DNA of 64,000 bases, taken from positions 4,536,001 to 4,600,000 of the forward strand of contig NW_024103874.1 of the NCBI RefSeq assembly GCF_003945595.2, in the 5' to 3' direction. Shown one piece after another: positions 22,611 through 35,400 of this stretch. The stretch is from Pipra filicauda. Its lineage: Eukaryota > Chordata > Aves > Passeriformes > Pipridae. The notes below the pieces were generated by a model that had not been told where the DNA came from, did not search any database, and saw only the letters and a list, made by a program, of their open reading frames with translations. A program made the translations under genes and the position numbers. How positions within the stretch are numbered: the stretch's first letter is position 1; the number at the start of each line of letters is the position of its first letter.

Positions 22611-24479
22611 TGAAAGGCTCAGGAGAGCAGATGTCTGTGGTTTACATGCTCTCCTTGGGTGGGGTACCAAACCACACATCAGCCTGTGCATTGACTCAGG
22701 GACAAAGCTGATCCGTGTCCCCCGCTGCATGGGCTGTGCAGCCTGGAAGATGAAGATGTAGGGTGCCAAGTCATGGTTTATTTTGCCTGCTTGAAACACA
22801 GACAGGTCACCAGAGATGAATTTCAAGTGCTGTCAGGTCCTTTCCCATGACATGTACAAAGAGAAAGCAAGGAGGGAAAATACCTTAGCAACTCTTCAAC
22901 AAAGCACTAATTAATTGCTGAGCACCAGTGATGATTCCTGTCCTGCTGGGAGTGTAGACCTCTGTCTGTGTTGGTTTTATCTGAGGAGGCTGTTGAGGCT
23001 CTGCACTCCCAGACCAGGTAAACATGGCTGTATGTTGGGCTGTCTCCCAGAGTGATCCAAACTCTGCCATTTAAGGAATACTGAAAGCTTTCAAGGTTTA
23101 AATAGAGGGTAAGATACTGCAAGGGATAGATAGAGTTGCTGCTGTGCCTGGGTGGGAGCGAGGTTACTAGAAATCTGGCATATCACTAACCTTCCCTCCT
23201 GGGGAGCAGTGGGAGCCCATGGGATTCAGGACACTCCCAGCCCAAGGGCTGTACAAGAGACTGGAGGCCCGACAGTACCCAGGCATGAGAAAACCTTTCC
23301 TGCCTTGCATCTTGTGTTTATTTCTTGGAATAGCATCTTGCATTTATTCTAGGAAAAAGAAACACTGGGCTAATGATACACAGGTGAAAGCAGAGCAATC
23401 ACTGGAAAGAGCGAGGATGGAAGAGGTTTAACAAAATCTACCCAGAGAATGAGAGAGATGGGAAGTGAGTGAACAGGGGAGCAAATGTGATAATTGCAGA
23501 GCGTGGTAAGTAGTGCCACCCACACAGCTCTGGGTGGGATGTTGGGAGCTAAGGCAAGAGCCACTGCAAGCACATTTCCATGTCTTTATTCTCTGTATCA
23601 TGCTCCTCTTCTCATTTCAAGGTCTGATCAAGCCTGACTATCGTCACCCCTTTTTGCTGTAAAGACACCTATTAATGTTGACAGTTGAGGTTGCTGGGGG
23701 ATGTGATATTAGTACTGACAAATGCTGGTAATTTGCAAGCAATGTTTTCCCTCCAGCACCAGTGGGAAATCACCTAACCTTTGCCAATAATTCTCAACAT
23801 AACTCACAAAACCTCATCTTCTATCATTACGAGGAGCAGCATTTCTGAAAATTATCAGCTTCTTCTTGAATCCATCCATGCTAGACTATACAGAGGAGGT
23901 GATATTAATCAGTGTGTGAGGCCCACTGTAGTTTAAGGATTCTCATACAAGATCTTTTTGCCATATGCTCTCTGATATGAACCATACTTGATTATGCTTT
24001 CAGATATTTTTTCCATCCTGTCACATTAGCTTATCTATTTTTTAGCTGTTGTTATTATATCAATTTTTTTCTAAACATAACTTACTTAACAAGTCTGTGG
24101 AGAGCACTTGTGTATGTTTATGCTTTAAACCAACCTGATTAATCAATAACTGATGGACTGGTATAACTGGCACAGATCTGAAGGCTACAATGGGGACAGT
24201 GAGCTGAGCATCTGACCTGCCATCCATACTCTGAAGCATAAGCAACAGTTTTTCGGAAGTGCTGAGCTCAGAGCAGCTTCTTTGGAGAATACATTGAGCT
24301 GTTGGCCAGTTAAGTCCTTGGCAAATCTTACCTTAATTTTTCAATTGAGAATATCCAAACACACCGATAGTAAACACAACGACACCTGTGCTGAGCCGAG
24401 GAGTCTCCTGAGCTCAAATACAGCCTGAGCTTATTTTACAGAAGCTGTAGCCAAACAATGCTGATAGCAACTGTCTTTA

Positions 24480-24760
24480 AAGTGAAATTAAAATGTAATG
24501 AGGGTGGGAGGCAGGGACGAGCTAGCACGGACCATCTGAGCTGTTGCAATTCTAGAATTCATCAGTGCCGCTGAAAGCCGAGAGCGGCTGTTGTGTTATT
24601 GATGCAGGCGGGGAGCAGGTTATTGCATTATTGACATGCAGTAGGTGGAGAGAGATTACCGTGTTAGCAGCGGGACAAGAAGAGACATTATCCAAATGCA
24701 ATAAGTCATTGTTACAGAGATGACATTTTTCCACACCTCCCCCCCCCAACCCCTACTCCT
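24480..24760. promoter_or_regulatory. Candidate enhancer block
   Basis: Contains the perfect palindrome AATTCTAGAATT (24548-24559), two similar words TTATTGATGCAG (24596-24607) and TTATTGACATGCAG (24628-24641), and ATGCAATAA near 24697. The repeated motif grammar suggests a regulatory element; conservation was not tested. Confidence 0.28.
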
Positions 24761-27439
24761 TATCCCGTCCTTTCCACCTCCCGCCTGCATAATATTAAAG
24801 GTCAGTAATATCCAGACAGATGGTTGGGAGGGTTTATGGAGAGGGGCTGCTTTCTTTGGTCATTTTTTTCTGAAATGGTGATTGTGCTCAGGAAAAAAAG
24901 AAAGGGAAAAGAAAAGCATTTGTGTTTTCTGACTGGGATTAACTCACCCGAATGCTCTACTAGGCAAGAGAAAATTTGGGTTAGGAGACAGTCCCTTTCA
25001 CTGACATCTGTGCTGCTCTGTATGACAGCTCTGAGAGGCACAGCTGCATCTCGGGCACTGGAATAACCAAGGGATAAAAGACATTGGATTTTGGCTCTTT
25101 ATTTAATAAATTTCTTTACTAAATTTCTTTTCCCTGCCAAAAAGGGGTAGTAAACTTTTTGAGGAGGGTCTCTGCAACACGCTGATCCTCAAAGGACTCT
25201 GATCCCTCATTAAGAGAGTATTTATCTCTCAGGTTCACTTATTTGCTTCTAGATGAAACCTGTCTTGTCTTATATTTCAGTTCTCTGGATTTAGTTCTGT
25301 CTTCATCTAGAACTGCTTGCTTGCTCTTAGAGCAGGCTTCTTAATACCGAACCATAATTGAGTAAAATCATTACCCACTGCAGAGAAAGTGACTCATTAT
25401 GTAAAATATCCTCCCTAGAAAATGCACTGAGCTCTGCTCATGGGTCAGAGCTGCCCTTCAGAGAAGTTCATGCCAAGATGCCCCATCGATGGATGTGGAT
25501 TTTGGAGCTGGCCCGAAGTGATCAGCTCATATCCTCTTGGATTTAATTGGGTTATGGGGTGACTTCTGATCCCTGATCCCCGGGGAAGGAGCCACAAAGA
25601 TTGCTGTGTCTGCAGCAATCTCATCTGTCCACGGCTGCAGTCAGGGAGAGAAGAATGGCTGCTTAATCAGACGCACAATCTAAAAATGTCACATTATTAT
25701 TTATGAAGTGTTTAATAATCACACCACAATCATTGGACGCAGCGAGGTGGAAAACGAAAATGTAATTTTTCAAATAATATATTTGAATTCTGTTATTTGG
25801 TGAGGAAAAAAAAAAAACCCTAAGTAAATTATTTCTTTTAATGTGAAGAATAGAGTTTGCGCTGGTCTTGCAACAATGCCTCATTTATGTGTGGATGAGA
25901 AGTCACAGGCAGCTGGGGCAGTCTGGAATTTAGCAGCTGGGATCAGCTGGGTGTGCCCCTCTGCTGTCCACGTCCATCCCTCACTTGCTGTTGTGAAACC
26001 CTGCAAAGTTTGTTCAGCATCACAGCTTGTCCCTAAAAAGCAGCACACTGGGAAGTTCAAACCTGGCCATGATGTGAACACTAACAAAAATCTATAGCTT
26101 TTAAATAAAGCTATAGTATAATGGCATTTTCAGCCAGGATAAAGAAACAGGTCTACCATAAAAAAAATCACTTATGTAGCTATCCCAGGCGTGGCTGGAG
26201 AGCAAAGTGCATGTGGATAGATGTGGGTCTGGAAATTGGATGGGTGCAGGGAGAATTTCTGCTGTGGGCATGGATTTGTATGATGCTGGAGAATACGACT
26301 TGTCTCATAAGAAAGGCAAGCAGACCTTGTGCTTTCTGAGGGAGGAAAGGGAATATATAATGTTTCTTCCCAGACAGAAACTAATCTGAAAAAATGAATT
26401 GGTGCAATTTGTAATTATTAGACATATATGTCTGGTTTTTGTCATCTAATATTTTTTAACCTAACAGCTTTTTCACCTAATATCTTTTCGCTTCTTGACC
26501 AGGGAATTATTTTGTAGAAGAGTTTAAGATCAAAAATATAAACCCTTATCCTCTCCTGCTGTTTCACAGCCTTCTCTCCAGACTGGCCTTGTCTTCACTG
26601 GTGTCTTGCTTCATTTTCATATTTTCAGATCACGGCTCATGTTTGGAGCAGGGTCCTCTGAAGAGCTGAGCTGTGTCCTGTTGCAGGAGAAGGCAGTTCA
26701 GAGCAGGTTATTCCTCCAAGGCTGGCACTTTTTGCTGTCTCCTAGTTTGTGTGCCAGCATGATCAGCAATCAAACAGGCGAGGGGATGGCAGAGCTCAGG
26801 CACTGCTCGGGAATTCCTGCTCCCTCTGTTGGCTGCCTGGCTCTGGAGCCATGGAGGGAAAAATAAATGTTATTAGGTTATGTCAGGCAGAAACAATTTC
26901 TCTGCTTCTAATTGCCTGGTGACCAGCAAGCCTGTATTGGAGAGCACTATAAAAATAAAGGACCTATTGCCTCAAGAATTCCACTCCCCAACTTCTCCTG
27001 AGTTTGGTGTGTTGTGAGTAACTCTGGGAATTAAAACTTGATTAATTTACATGCTTCAGTCTGGAGTATGTGTCTCTGTGGGAGAAACAGTGTGAAGCTG
27101 AGGTCTGTGGGCTCAGGCCTGTGTAAACCTGAGCAGCTCAGGGGCTCTCCAGGACATCTCTGGGACAATGTCAGATGTGTCCCCAAATTTGACATCTGTG
27201 CTTTGGGCCTGGTTGTGGAGATGGTGCAGAGCCTTGAGCTCAGCATGTGCCTCTGTGGTGATGCCATCAGCTCTTCTCCAGCTTGCCTTCACAGATTCTT
27301 GCAGGAGAAATGGGTCTGCCTCTCTCCTCTTCCCCTCCCCCACCAGCACCTCCCACCCCATGGATGTGTAAGTGGTGGGATGGGGAGGAAGACAGCCCAG
27401 TCCCATACAGGCATGTATTTCACACAGCTTCCATGTATC

Positions 27440-27680
27440 ACATCATCTCTGCTGATTAATGCAGTGCAATCAACAGTTTAATATGTTACTACTAAATACG
27501 TTAATTATATTATTCCTTTCTGACACTGCAATCACTAGATTTTTATGCTTTGATGCTGAATCTAGTAAAATTTTAAATTGGAGTAATTAAATAATTAGCT
27601 GTAATATGTGACAAGCCAACAGAACGATTGCTGTTTTATTATTTTTGTGGTGACAACGTTGCTTCTGTTTGTGTTCAGGC
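27440..27680. promoter_or_regulatory. Candidate enhancer block
   Basis: Dense TAAT/ATTA words (TGATTAATGC, GTTAATTATATTATT, AGTAATTAAATAATTAGC) with two CTGCAATCACTAG/GTGCAATCAAC-like sites. It resembles a conserved non-coding element by eye. Confidence 0.27.
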
Positions 27681-28019
27681 AGCCAGGCCTTGAAAGGAGT
27701 ATACAGTCAGAAATATCACCCTGCTTCAGACCAGACATCTCTGCCAGAGTCAATTTTGACTGAGCAAAGTAATTGGTATTGTCCTGGGCTCCAACAATAG
27801 CTTTCTATGTTTTTCTAATTTCTGTTTCTTTGTCTTTTAGATATACCTCACCACTCCTTTCTCCTTAAGAATTATTCCTACACTTTTCCAAAGCTCTACT
27901 GTCCCTAATGGGTTTTCCCTCTCTCTCCATTTAACCTTACACTTCAGTGCACTTGTTTAGGCTTTTATCTTTGGTTCAGGGCTCTGGCTGTTTTCTGCAT
28001 GCCTTTTTTTTTTTAAATG

Positions 28020-28037
28020 TATATATATATATATATT
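28020..28037. repeat. (TA)9 microsatellite
   Basis: Perfect TA dinucleotide run directly after an interrupted T/A homopolymer. Confidence 0.9.
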
Positions 28038-29801
28038 AGCTGCCCAACACATTCCTGTGACAACTGGAAAAAAAAATATCCCCATTTTTGCCTGAGGAGC
28101 TCCTCCTGGGGAAAATGGGTTGGGTGAGGTTTCACAGTGCAGCCCTGGCAACCTGAAATGTATAAACCTGGACAGCCCTGCAAGAAAAATAGATCTGTCA
28201 ATGGTGTGTTATGATATGCTCTAAAATCAAATATCAATTTAGATGAGCAGAAAGACTGACAGCACAGACTTGGGTTCTTCTTTTGTTTTCCCTTTTTACC
28301 TCTTCTCCCACTCCCTGTGGTTCTCTCTCACTCTCCTGTTTATTCATGTGACCACTTATTCCTTGATCAGCACACAAAGTGCTTGGGCTGTCACTGGTTG
28401 CAGCAGTTATAATTACTATATTTTATAGATCTTTCGGAGAACACTGGGATTTTTAAGTTGACAACTGAGCAAGGTCCTGCTATTGAGGTTGTCAGGTTTT
28501 AATGGAGCCTTCATTTGCTTGTTTGTTTGTTACTTTGAATGCCAGCTGTTTTCTTACAGGATGATGTCAGGAGGAAATCCTGCTCTTGGACATTATTCAG
28601 GACCCTTTAGGTGAGAAAGGGGATGCTTCCCTGGGCCCTTGTGGTGCTTTGGCACTGCACATCATGGCCAGAGGCAAAATGAGAGTGTTCCCTTTTACCA
28701 GCTCCCTCCCCTGATGGTGGGCAAAGCCTCTGGAGTGGCATCCAAAAGGGTTTTGGCTTGTGTTGTTCCAGCAAAGTGCCCCTTGAGCAACCCCCTGGTA
28801 CATTGGTGTGTTCCTGTGACCAAACCCCACAGGCAGGACCTCGGCTGGGAGACCCCCCTGGACCACAGGCTCTGTCCCTCCTGCCCATGTTCTCCTGTTT
28901 TCAGCAGCTCTCCCAAAACCTGAGAGCAGCAGTGATGTGTTTTACAGCCCCACCGAGTGTGAGGAGAAGTGACAAGATTTTCCTATAAATATGACTCTAA
29001 TCACACAAATGTGCAAACCCTTAGGAGGGATCCAGGTGCATTTCACACTCTCTGATAGGTTTTTGTTGTTGTTTCATTTTCTTGTCATGTCCTCCCCCCC
29101 GCCCCCTAATTTTTTACATCACTGCAAGTCCTGGGCTGCACTTTACCTTTTTTCTTGTAGCCAGCTCAGGCTACATCCCCAGAAACACAAAAAGGATCTG
29201 AATTAAATACTTCACAGCAATGCATCACTTTAGAGCCTTGACTTGACTATTAGTCCTCACTCTCTCTCTCTTGGCCAGCAGTATAAAAACAGCCTCCTCT
29301 AACACTTATTTTCTCCTCTAAAATAAGTAGAAAATAAAGCAAAAGAGCCAGGTTATCTTTGGTTGCCCAGTAGCACCACCAATTTTAGTGGGCTTACATC
29401 AGGGGTTAATTTGGCTTAGAGAGATTCTGTTTTTAAAAAATATAAGCCTCCAATTTTAACTTTCATCCTATCTGTGCCTTTACTTTGTTGGTACTAATCC
29501 AGTAATGACACCCATACCCCTGTTAAACACAAAACTGCCAAGCCTTTTGCTGTTGCTATTTTTTGAACACTATATAGATTCCTAATTTCAGGCATTTTAC
29601 ATCATATGTACGTGTCTGTCATCACTGGTCCCTGAGATGCTACTTGCTGGGATATGAATTTTGTTAGCTTCCCTGGGGGAAAATTCATTCTCTCACTTGT
29701 TTTAACTTCTTGTTTTAATGTTAAAAAGGAGCAGTAGGGAGTAACCTTGCAAAGTAAGATTGATATTTAAGAAAAAAAAAAGTAATTGTTGAGCAGGCAT
29801 T

Positions 29802-29825
29802 TATATATATATATATATATATATA
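29802..29825. repeat. (TA)12 microsatellite
   Basis: Perfect TA dinucleotide run. Confidence 0.9.
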
Positions 29826-32314
29826 AGAAGCAATATTTTAAAATGTTAGAAATGTGAATATAGAGACACTCAAATGGATTTTTAGAAAAAGTGGTGGAAA
29901 CCCAAAAATAATACTGTAAGAATAATTAAGGCACTTTGATACTAAGTGGTTATGTATTTGGTAGGTTTGTGTCTTAGACAGCAGAAGTTGGATATCATTG
30001 TAGAGGGAAGGACTCTAAAGTAACTTACACCAGGAGGAAGTCTGATGAGATGTAACTTAAATAGGTGCCTTTTAGGGCATGTTACATTAGCTCTACCTTT
30101 CAGCCCATTGTAGCAGCCTGCTTGCAAAGCAGTAGGATCTATTGTCCATCACCTCAGGTGCTATTTATATGGGCAATTTAATTTAACACCAGCAGGAGAC
30201 TCCAAATAACTCTCCCCAGCATGGGAAGAACAATAACCTCAAGTGCACATTCACACAATATTTCTGACCTGGCAAGGCTGGCCAGGTTTGGGAGGGGATG
30301 TGTGTTGTTCTCTGTGGAGGAGAACTGGAGGCAGATGGACCTCTGCTCCCTTTCTGTTTTATTTAAGGGACTTCCTAATTGTCCCTTCTCAGAGCTGGAT
30401 CTCCAGGGTTCATCCTGTCCCTGCCATTTCTTTCTGCTGGCTCTTGCATTTGCTATATTATATTAAACTGCACAAATCACATCTGTCTTTATGACTGAGT
30501 CTCTATTCTGGATTTTCTTAACCATTACACAAATCCAGTTCCAACAATGGCCCTGTAAACAACTGTACTGACCCAGGAGCAGAGTGTGTGGCTCTTAGGG
30601 GATGGGGACCTGGCAGCTGAGGGCTGGGAAACTCGGAACCGCATCCCCAGCCTGGTTGTGCCAGGCTGTGTTTTGGGTGGTGGTCTCTCTTGTTTTGGCT
30701 ATCATGACACTAATCCTCAATGGAAAGGCAACTGCAACTGCCAGTTTCACTGGGGTTCTATCCCACCCATCACAATATGGTGCATGTCTGTGTCGAGTGA
30801 GGATTTATGGGCTTGTGGAAAGATGCCACATGCTTGCTCGCCGGTGAATGGAAATAAGAGAGTACTAATTAGGTCTGTGATGTTGGCAGATGGATCCATG
30901 TGTCAGGAAAAGAAAGCACTGTGCTATGAAGAAATCCGGCCACCTTTCTGGTGTATTCATCAATATATGTGATCCGGGAGGAAGAGTTATTCCACGTTTA
31001 AGGAACACAACGCGGATTTCGGCGCCAGGCTCCTGTGAAAGATGCAACCTTCCGAACTGAGCCGTTCCCAAATACATCATTTAACTTTATCTCACGGTGC
31101 AGCTGCCTTGTGTGATTCCAAATGTCACCAAGTTTGGGGAGATTTCTGGAGGGAAATGTGCTCAGTGTATCTTGGGCTGCCTTTATTAATGGAACCAGAG
31201 GGGGAACAAGTGGAGACAAACAGTTCTGTTTGGCACACAGGATATATTGATGTGGGTATTTTATCCTGCAAATATTATTGGCTGGAGCAGAAGTTTTCCA
31301 GGCTGGGTACCAGCTTTATTTAGTGCACTCGCATGTCTGGGGGAAGCTGGTGGCCTTGCCTGCAAATCTGATGGCCCAGGTGAACAGTTGGTGCACTGAC
31401 CTTTGCCTGCTGGTGTTAGTCCTTGCCTTACATTTCCTCACAGCACTAAACCCTCCTTTATTTTGGCTTCCTCCAAAGAGGGCAACAACAAGAGCTGATT
31501 GCCTGCATCAGCTCCACTGCCCAGGCCTGAACATATCCAGTCCCAGCATTTTACCTGTGCATTGAATGCATCATGTGAAAATCCTCTGTTGCATCCTGCC
31601 AGATACTCATGCCCCTTACACTGTTGCTCTGCAGTAACCAAACTCTGGCAAACCCTGGTGACATTCCCACCCCTCACTCCGGGTGCTGATGGCTGAAGAA
31701 ACATGCTCAGCTTTTTTGGGAACTGTGTTTAATTATTGCACTCAATTAGTCACTTCCCCCACCCCCACACTTTATTTATAATTTTTTTTCCACAAGTCAC
31801 CAAAAGGTTGTAGCCAAAAGCTTTAGAGATGACAGATGATTCACAGATAACCCTCTCTCCTGTTTTTTACTCCCAAGAACTTTGGGAACCAGAAAGCAAA
31901 GTAATTTTTGGACTAATGCAACTGCTCATGCTGGGGCTGTATAGCGATAAATTACCCAACCTTCTCTTTCTCCTTCCCTCCAGAGGCTCTGGCACCTGTG
32001 CATTATGATTAATACAGGCATTGCAGGTAGTATTAAGCACATTGGAAGGTTTCCATGAGTCAAAGTCTATTGGGGGCCATTTCACAGGCTGGAACGGAGG
32101 CTGTTAGGGAAAATAAGGGCATTGCAATTTCATAAAATGCATGAAGAGCTGGCTCTAGAGGAAGCCACACCGACCTCCTTTGAGAGAGGACCCCAGAAAG
32201 GCAAAGCTTTATTTTCCTGAAGCCTTTTAGTGCCTGCTTAAGTTCTTGAGCTGTTACAGAAAATAGGAACATTGGGGCCCTATCAGTGTAATAGCTAATA
32301 ATGGCCCCACAGTT

Positions 32315-32450
32315 TACTTATCTTCACAGGAACCCTTTAACATACCCAGTCATTTTCTAACAGATGGGAAACAGGTATGGAGGAAACCTAAGCAGCTGGC
32401 CCAAGGTCGTGTGGGAAGGCTGTGGCAGAGCCCAAGTCTGCAGATCCTGA
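32315..32450 (+). repeat. MIR-type SINE fragment
   Basis: The order of words follows the MIR core and tail: CATTTTCTAACAGATGGGAA, then CTGGCCCAAGGTCGTGTGGG, then TGTGGCAGAGCCCAAGTCTG. These correspond to the MIR segments around the 'ACAGATGAGGAAA', 'GCCCAAGGTCACACAG' and 'GTGGCAGAGCC' landmarks. The copy is old and diverged, as expected for an amniote-wide SINE. Confidence 0.65.
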
Positions 32451-35400
32451 GCCAGATCCCCAGCGACTGAGCAACGTCCTCATCTGGCGAGCATTGGGAG
32501 ATAACACCCTGAGAGCCAAGCCATGTCCTGGGCTATCCTCAGCCTTATCTGCTGACAGAGAAGGTCTCAGGTTGCTGCTGAGGGCTGAGACTGATCTGCC
32601 CTGACAGATGCTGAAGCCTGACCCAGAGCTGGGATCTCAGGAGGGGGATCTTTATGAGTGGCCGTGGCACTCTTTGAGTGCTTGTGCAGCAGCATCTGTG
32701 CAGGGAGACCTGAAGGAGCTGGTCATCTGCAGAATATATATATATATATATACATATACACACCCTGCCTCCCTCATGCAGCTGGAGAGGTTCAGCTCAG
32801 TGCCATGGGCTTTGCTCCCCCTGTTACCAAGCCCACCCCACTCAGACTTGCGATGGTCCCAGCTGATACCTGTTTATACAGCATTTCCATGCTAATCTTT
32901 GTTTGATGCCTTTTGCAGTGAGATGCAACAAGGTATTTGTACAAACACCTCCAGGGAAACAAGGGGGACCTCCTGCTTCACCCTGCAGCTCACTGGGAGC
33001 CTGGGAACACCTTGCAGAGGGGATGGTCTCTCCTGGGCTCCCCAGCACCTCCTTTGGGAGCCCCCAGACCCAAGAGGTGACATTTTAAAATCTGTCAGGC
33101 TATTTTAAAGAGGGCCATGTCTTTTTTTAAAAACGCTTCAGGGAAACAGATGCTTGAGTTGTTCTTGAATCTAGAAGGTAACTGCTAATTAGTTTTGTAT
33201 ACAGCATAAGCCTTCGCTCCACATGGCATATTTTGTGTCAGCGAAGGATCCCTGTCAGGGACTTTATCTGCTTGCTGTCCTCCCCCGGTATTCAAGAAAG
33301 AAATGGAGTTTCCATCATCAACTCTGCTTTTCTTTACTTTTATCATTTCTCTCTTAAAAAAATCAAATCTCATGTATCCTGTGTGGCTGAAACAGGGTGT
33401 TTGGAGGAGGGGACAGCCCCTTCCCCTATCCCTGCTCACCTCTATGCAGGCTGTAAGGGTTCCATGCCTGTGTCGTGGTGGCATGGCAGGTTTTTTTTCT
33501 TTCAGCAGGGCTCCTCTGCCACATGGGGATTGCACATATGTGGGAGGAATACAGTGCATGGCCCATTTGAAGTCGTCTTTATAAATATTCAATTCCCCTT
33601 GACGCAATGGGCAACACAGCAAAGCAGCCCCTCATGGTCCTGCATGCCAATAATTTGCAGATTAAAACTCCTCCAATGTGCATCTCCACAATGGGCCCTG
33701 CCTTATCTGGAATGGGCCTGTGGAACTATTGTGGTGATAATCTGGGGATTAAGAGACTTTAATAAAAAGCTTTGACATGACAGGTCATAGCCGCTCTGGA
33801 AAAAAAAAGAAAAAAAATTCAAATCTGTTACTCCCGAATGGCTTAATCCTGTGTGAGCCAGCATCCTCACTCTCCAAGGGTGCCAGGGGAATTCAGCACC
33901 TAGCTCCAGGAGCTCGTGGTCCCCTAGGACAGGGTTAATTGCCTCACAAGTCCGCTGTCCTCAGTGTGCCCTCTATAGCCACCCTGGGGGGACTCTGGTG
34001 CCTTTTCGGAGCTTTTCTTAAAACCCACCACTCTGAGGCTGCTCCTGCCCTTAACCCTTGGAAGCAGAGGGCCCACGCTGCACCCATCCTTGTGGCCATG
34101 GCCCAGCCCAGCCATGCTCCTTGTGCTGCTCCCAGTGCCTTTCAGGGAGGACTCCCAGTTCAGCCACCTCCAGGCCCCACACCGAGCGCACGCCCACCCA
34201 CATTAATTACATTTGGGTTTCTTACGAAAATGCCACGCTGCAGCAGTCCTCACCCAGCACTTGTCTCTAAACAAATTGTTAATATTTTAAGTGTCTTTCA
34301 TGAGCCTGAGTCTAATTAATTAAAGGTTTATGAAAAACAATTAGGTTTTGATAGGGATCACCTTCTCTGGAGTCCCATGTCTGCGCTGAAAAAAGAGAGG
34401 GGTTAGAAAGGCTCAGGTTGAAATTTAGAACTGCAGTGAATAAGAGAATACACAAATCCCACATGGATTGGGGAAATTAGGACATTTGGTGCCAGATTGT
34501 CTGACTAATTAGATTTCTATCACGTCCTGAGGGACTGGCTGATGCAGCATTTTAATTTAAAGCTGCAGCAGCAGCAGCTTCTTTCCTTCTTCTCATGCTC
34601 TTTATCAAATGGTCTGTGTTTTCCACGTGCAACCCTTTCCCTTTCTAATGCTGGACCTCTGCAAGGACCAAACCTTCTTGTTCTGCATTTTGCAGGACAG
34701 GTCTGCTTTGCTGAAACCCAACACACTGTTGGGTTTTGTTTGAATGAGAAAACAACTGTCTGTGTCTGCAAGGGGATTTTCCCATTACATGAGGTGTGGC
34801 ATTCCTTGACAGACACGTGGGATAAACTCACACAGGTAAAAGCTGAGGAATCTCAGTTACATCATACACTGGTGATAATTGAGACCATCTTCAAAACTAG
34901 TGTATTTCACAGGAAAGCAGGCTGAGAGAAAAGCTCTGCCTCACTGTAGAGTCCTGCTGCTCTCTGAACCTGCTCTCTGAATACTTTCCTGGGCACCAGG
35001 AGCTTTGCATTTCAGATGAAATATTGGTAATTTCCTGGAGTTACTTCATTTCCACCCTGAGCCACCTGAAATGAAGATCAATGCTCAAAGGCTGTTCCCT
35101 GCAGGCGGAATAGGATGACACCTCTTTCAATTATATTCATTTAAAATACGGTGATGCAATTGTTCTGCAGCCAGATATGGGCTGGAAAACAGAGCACCTT
35201 GGTGGCAAAGTGCAAGTCTGAGGTCCCTGTCCCTAAACTATATTGCTAGTTCAGATGCCTAATTTAGAGCAGGTGTCTTAACTTTTAAGTCCCTCGACTT
35301 ACAAGGGCTGAATTTGGGCTTAACGTGTATAAAGCAACACACAGATCTATTCAGAACTGCAAAATTGCCAAATTCCTACTTAGTAGGCACCTAAATTTAG

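Larger units (their letters stand above)
21781..32314. other. Intergenic, no gene recognised
   Basis: No coding frame with family resemblance. Enhancer-like blocks rich in TAAT/octamer words occur near 22.40-22.61, 24.48-24.76, 25.65-25.86 and 27.44-27.68 kb. (TA)n runs are at 28020-28037 and 29802-29825. A small CpG cluster around 30970-31030 sits beside TAAT-rich sequence. Confidence 0.5.

Noticed and set aside
26815..26832. TGCTCCCTCTGTTGG as a reverse CTCF motif
   Set aside because: Matches at about 12 of 15 positions without the GCC core; too weak to list as a feature.
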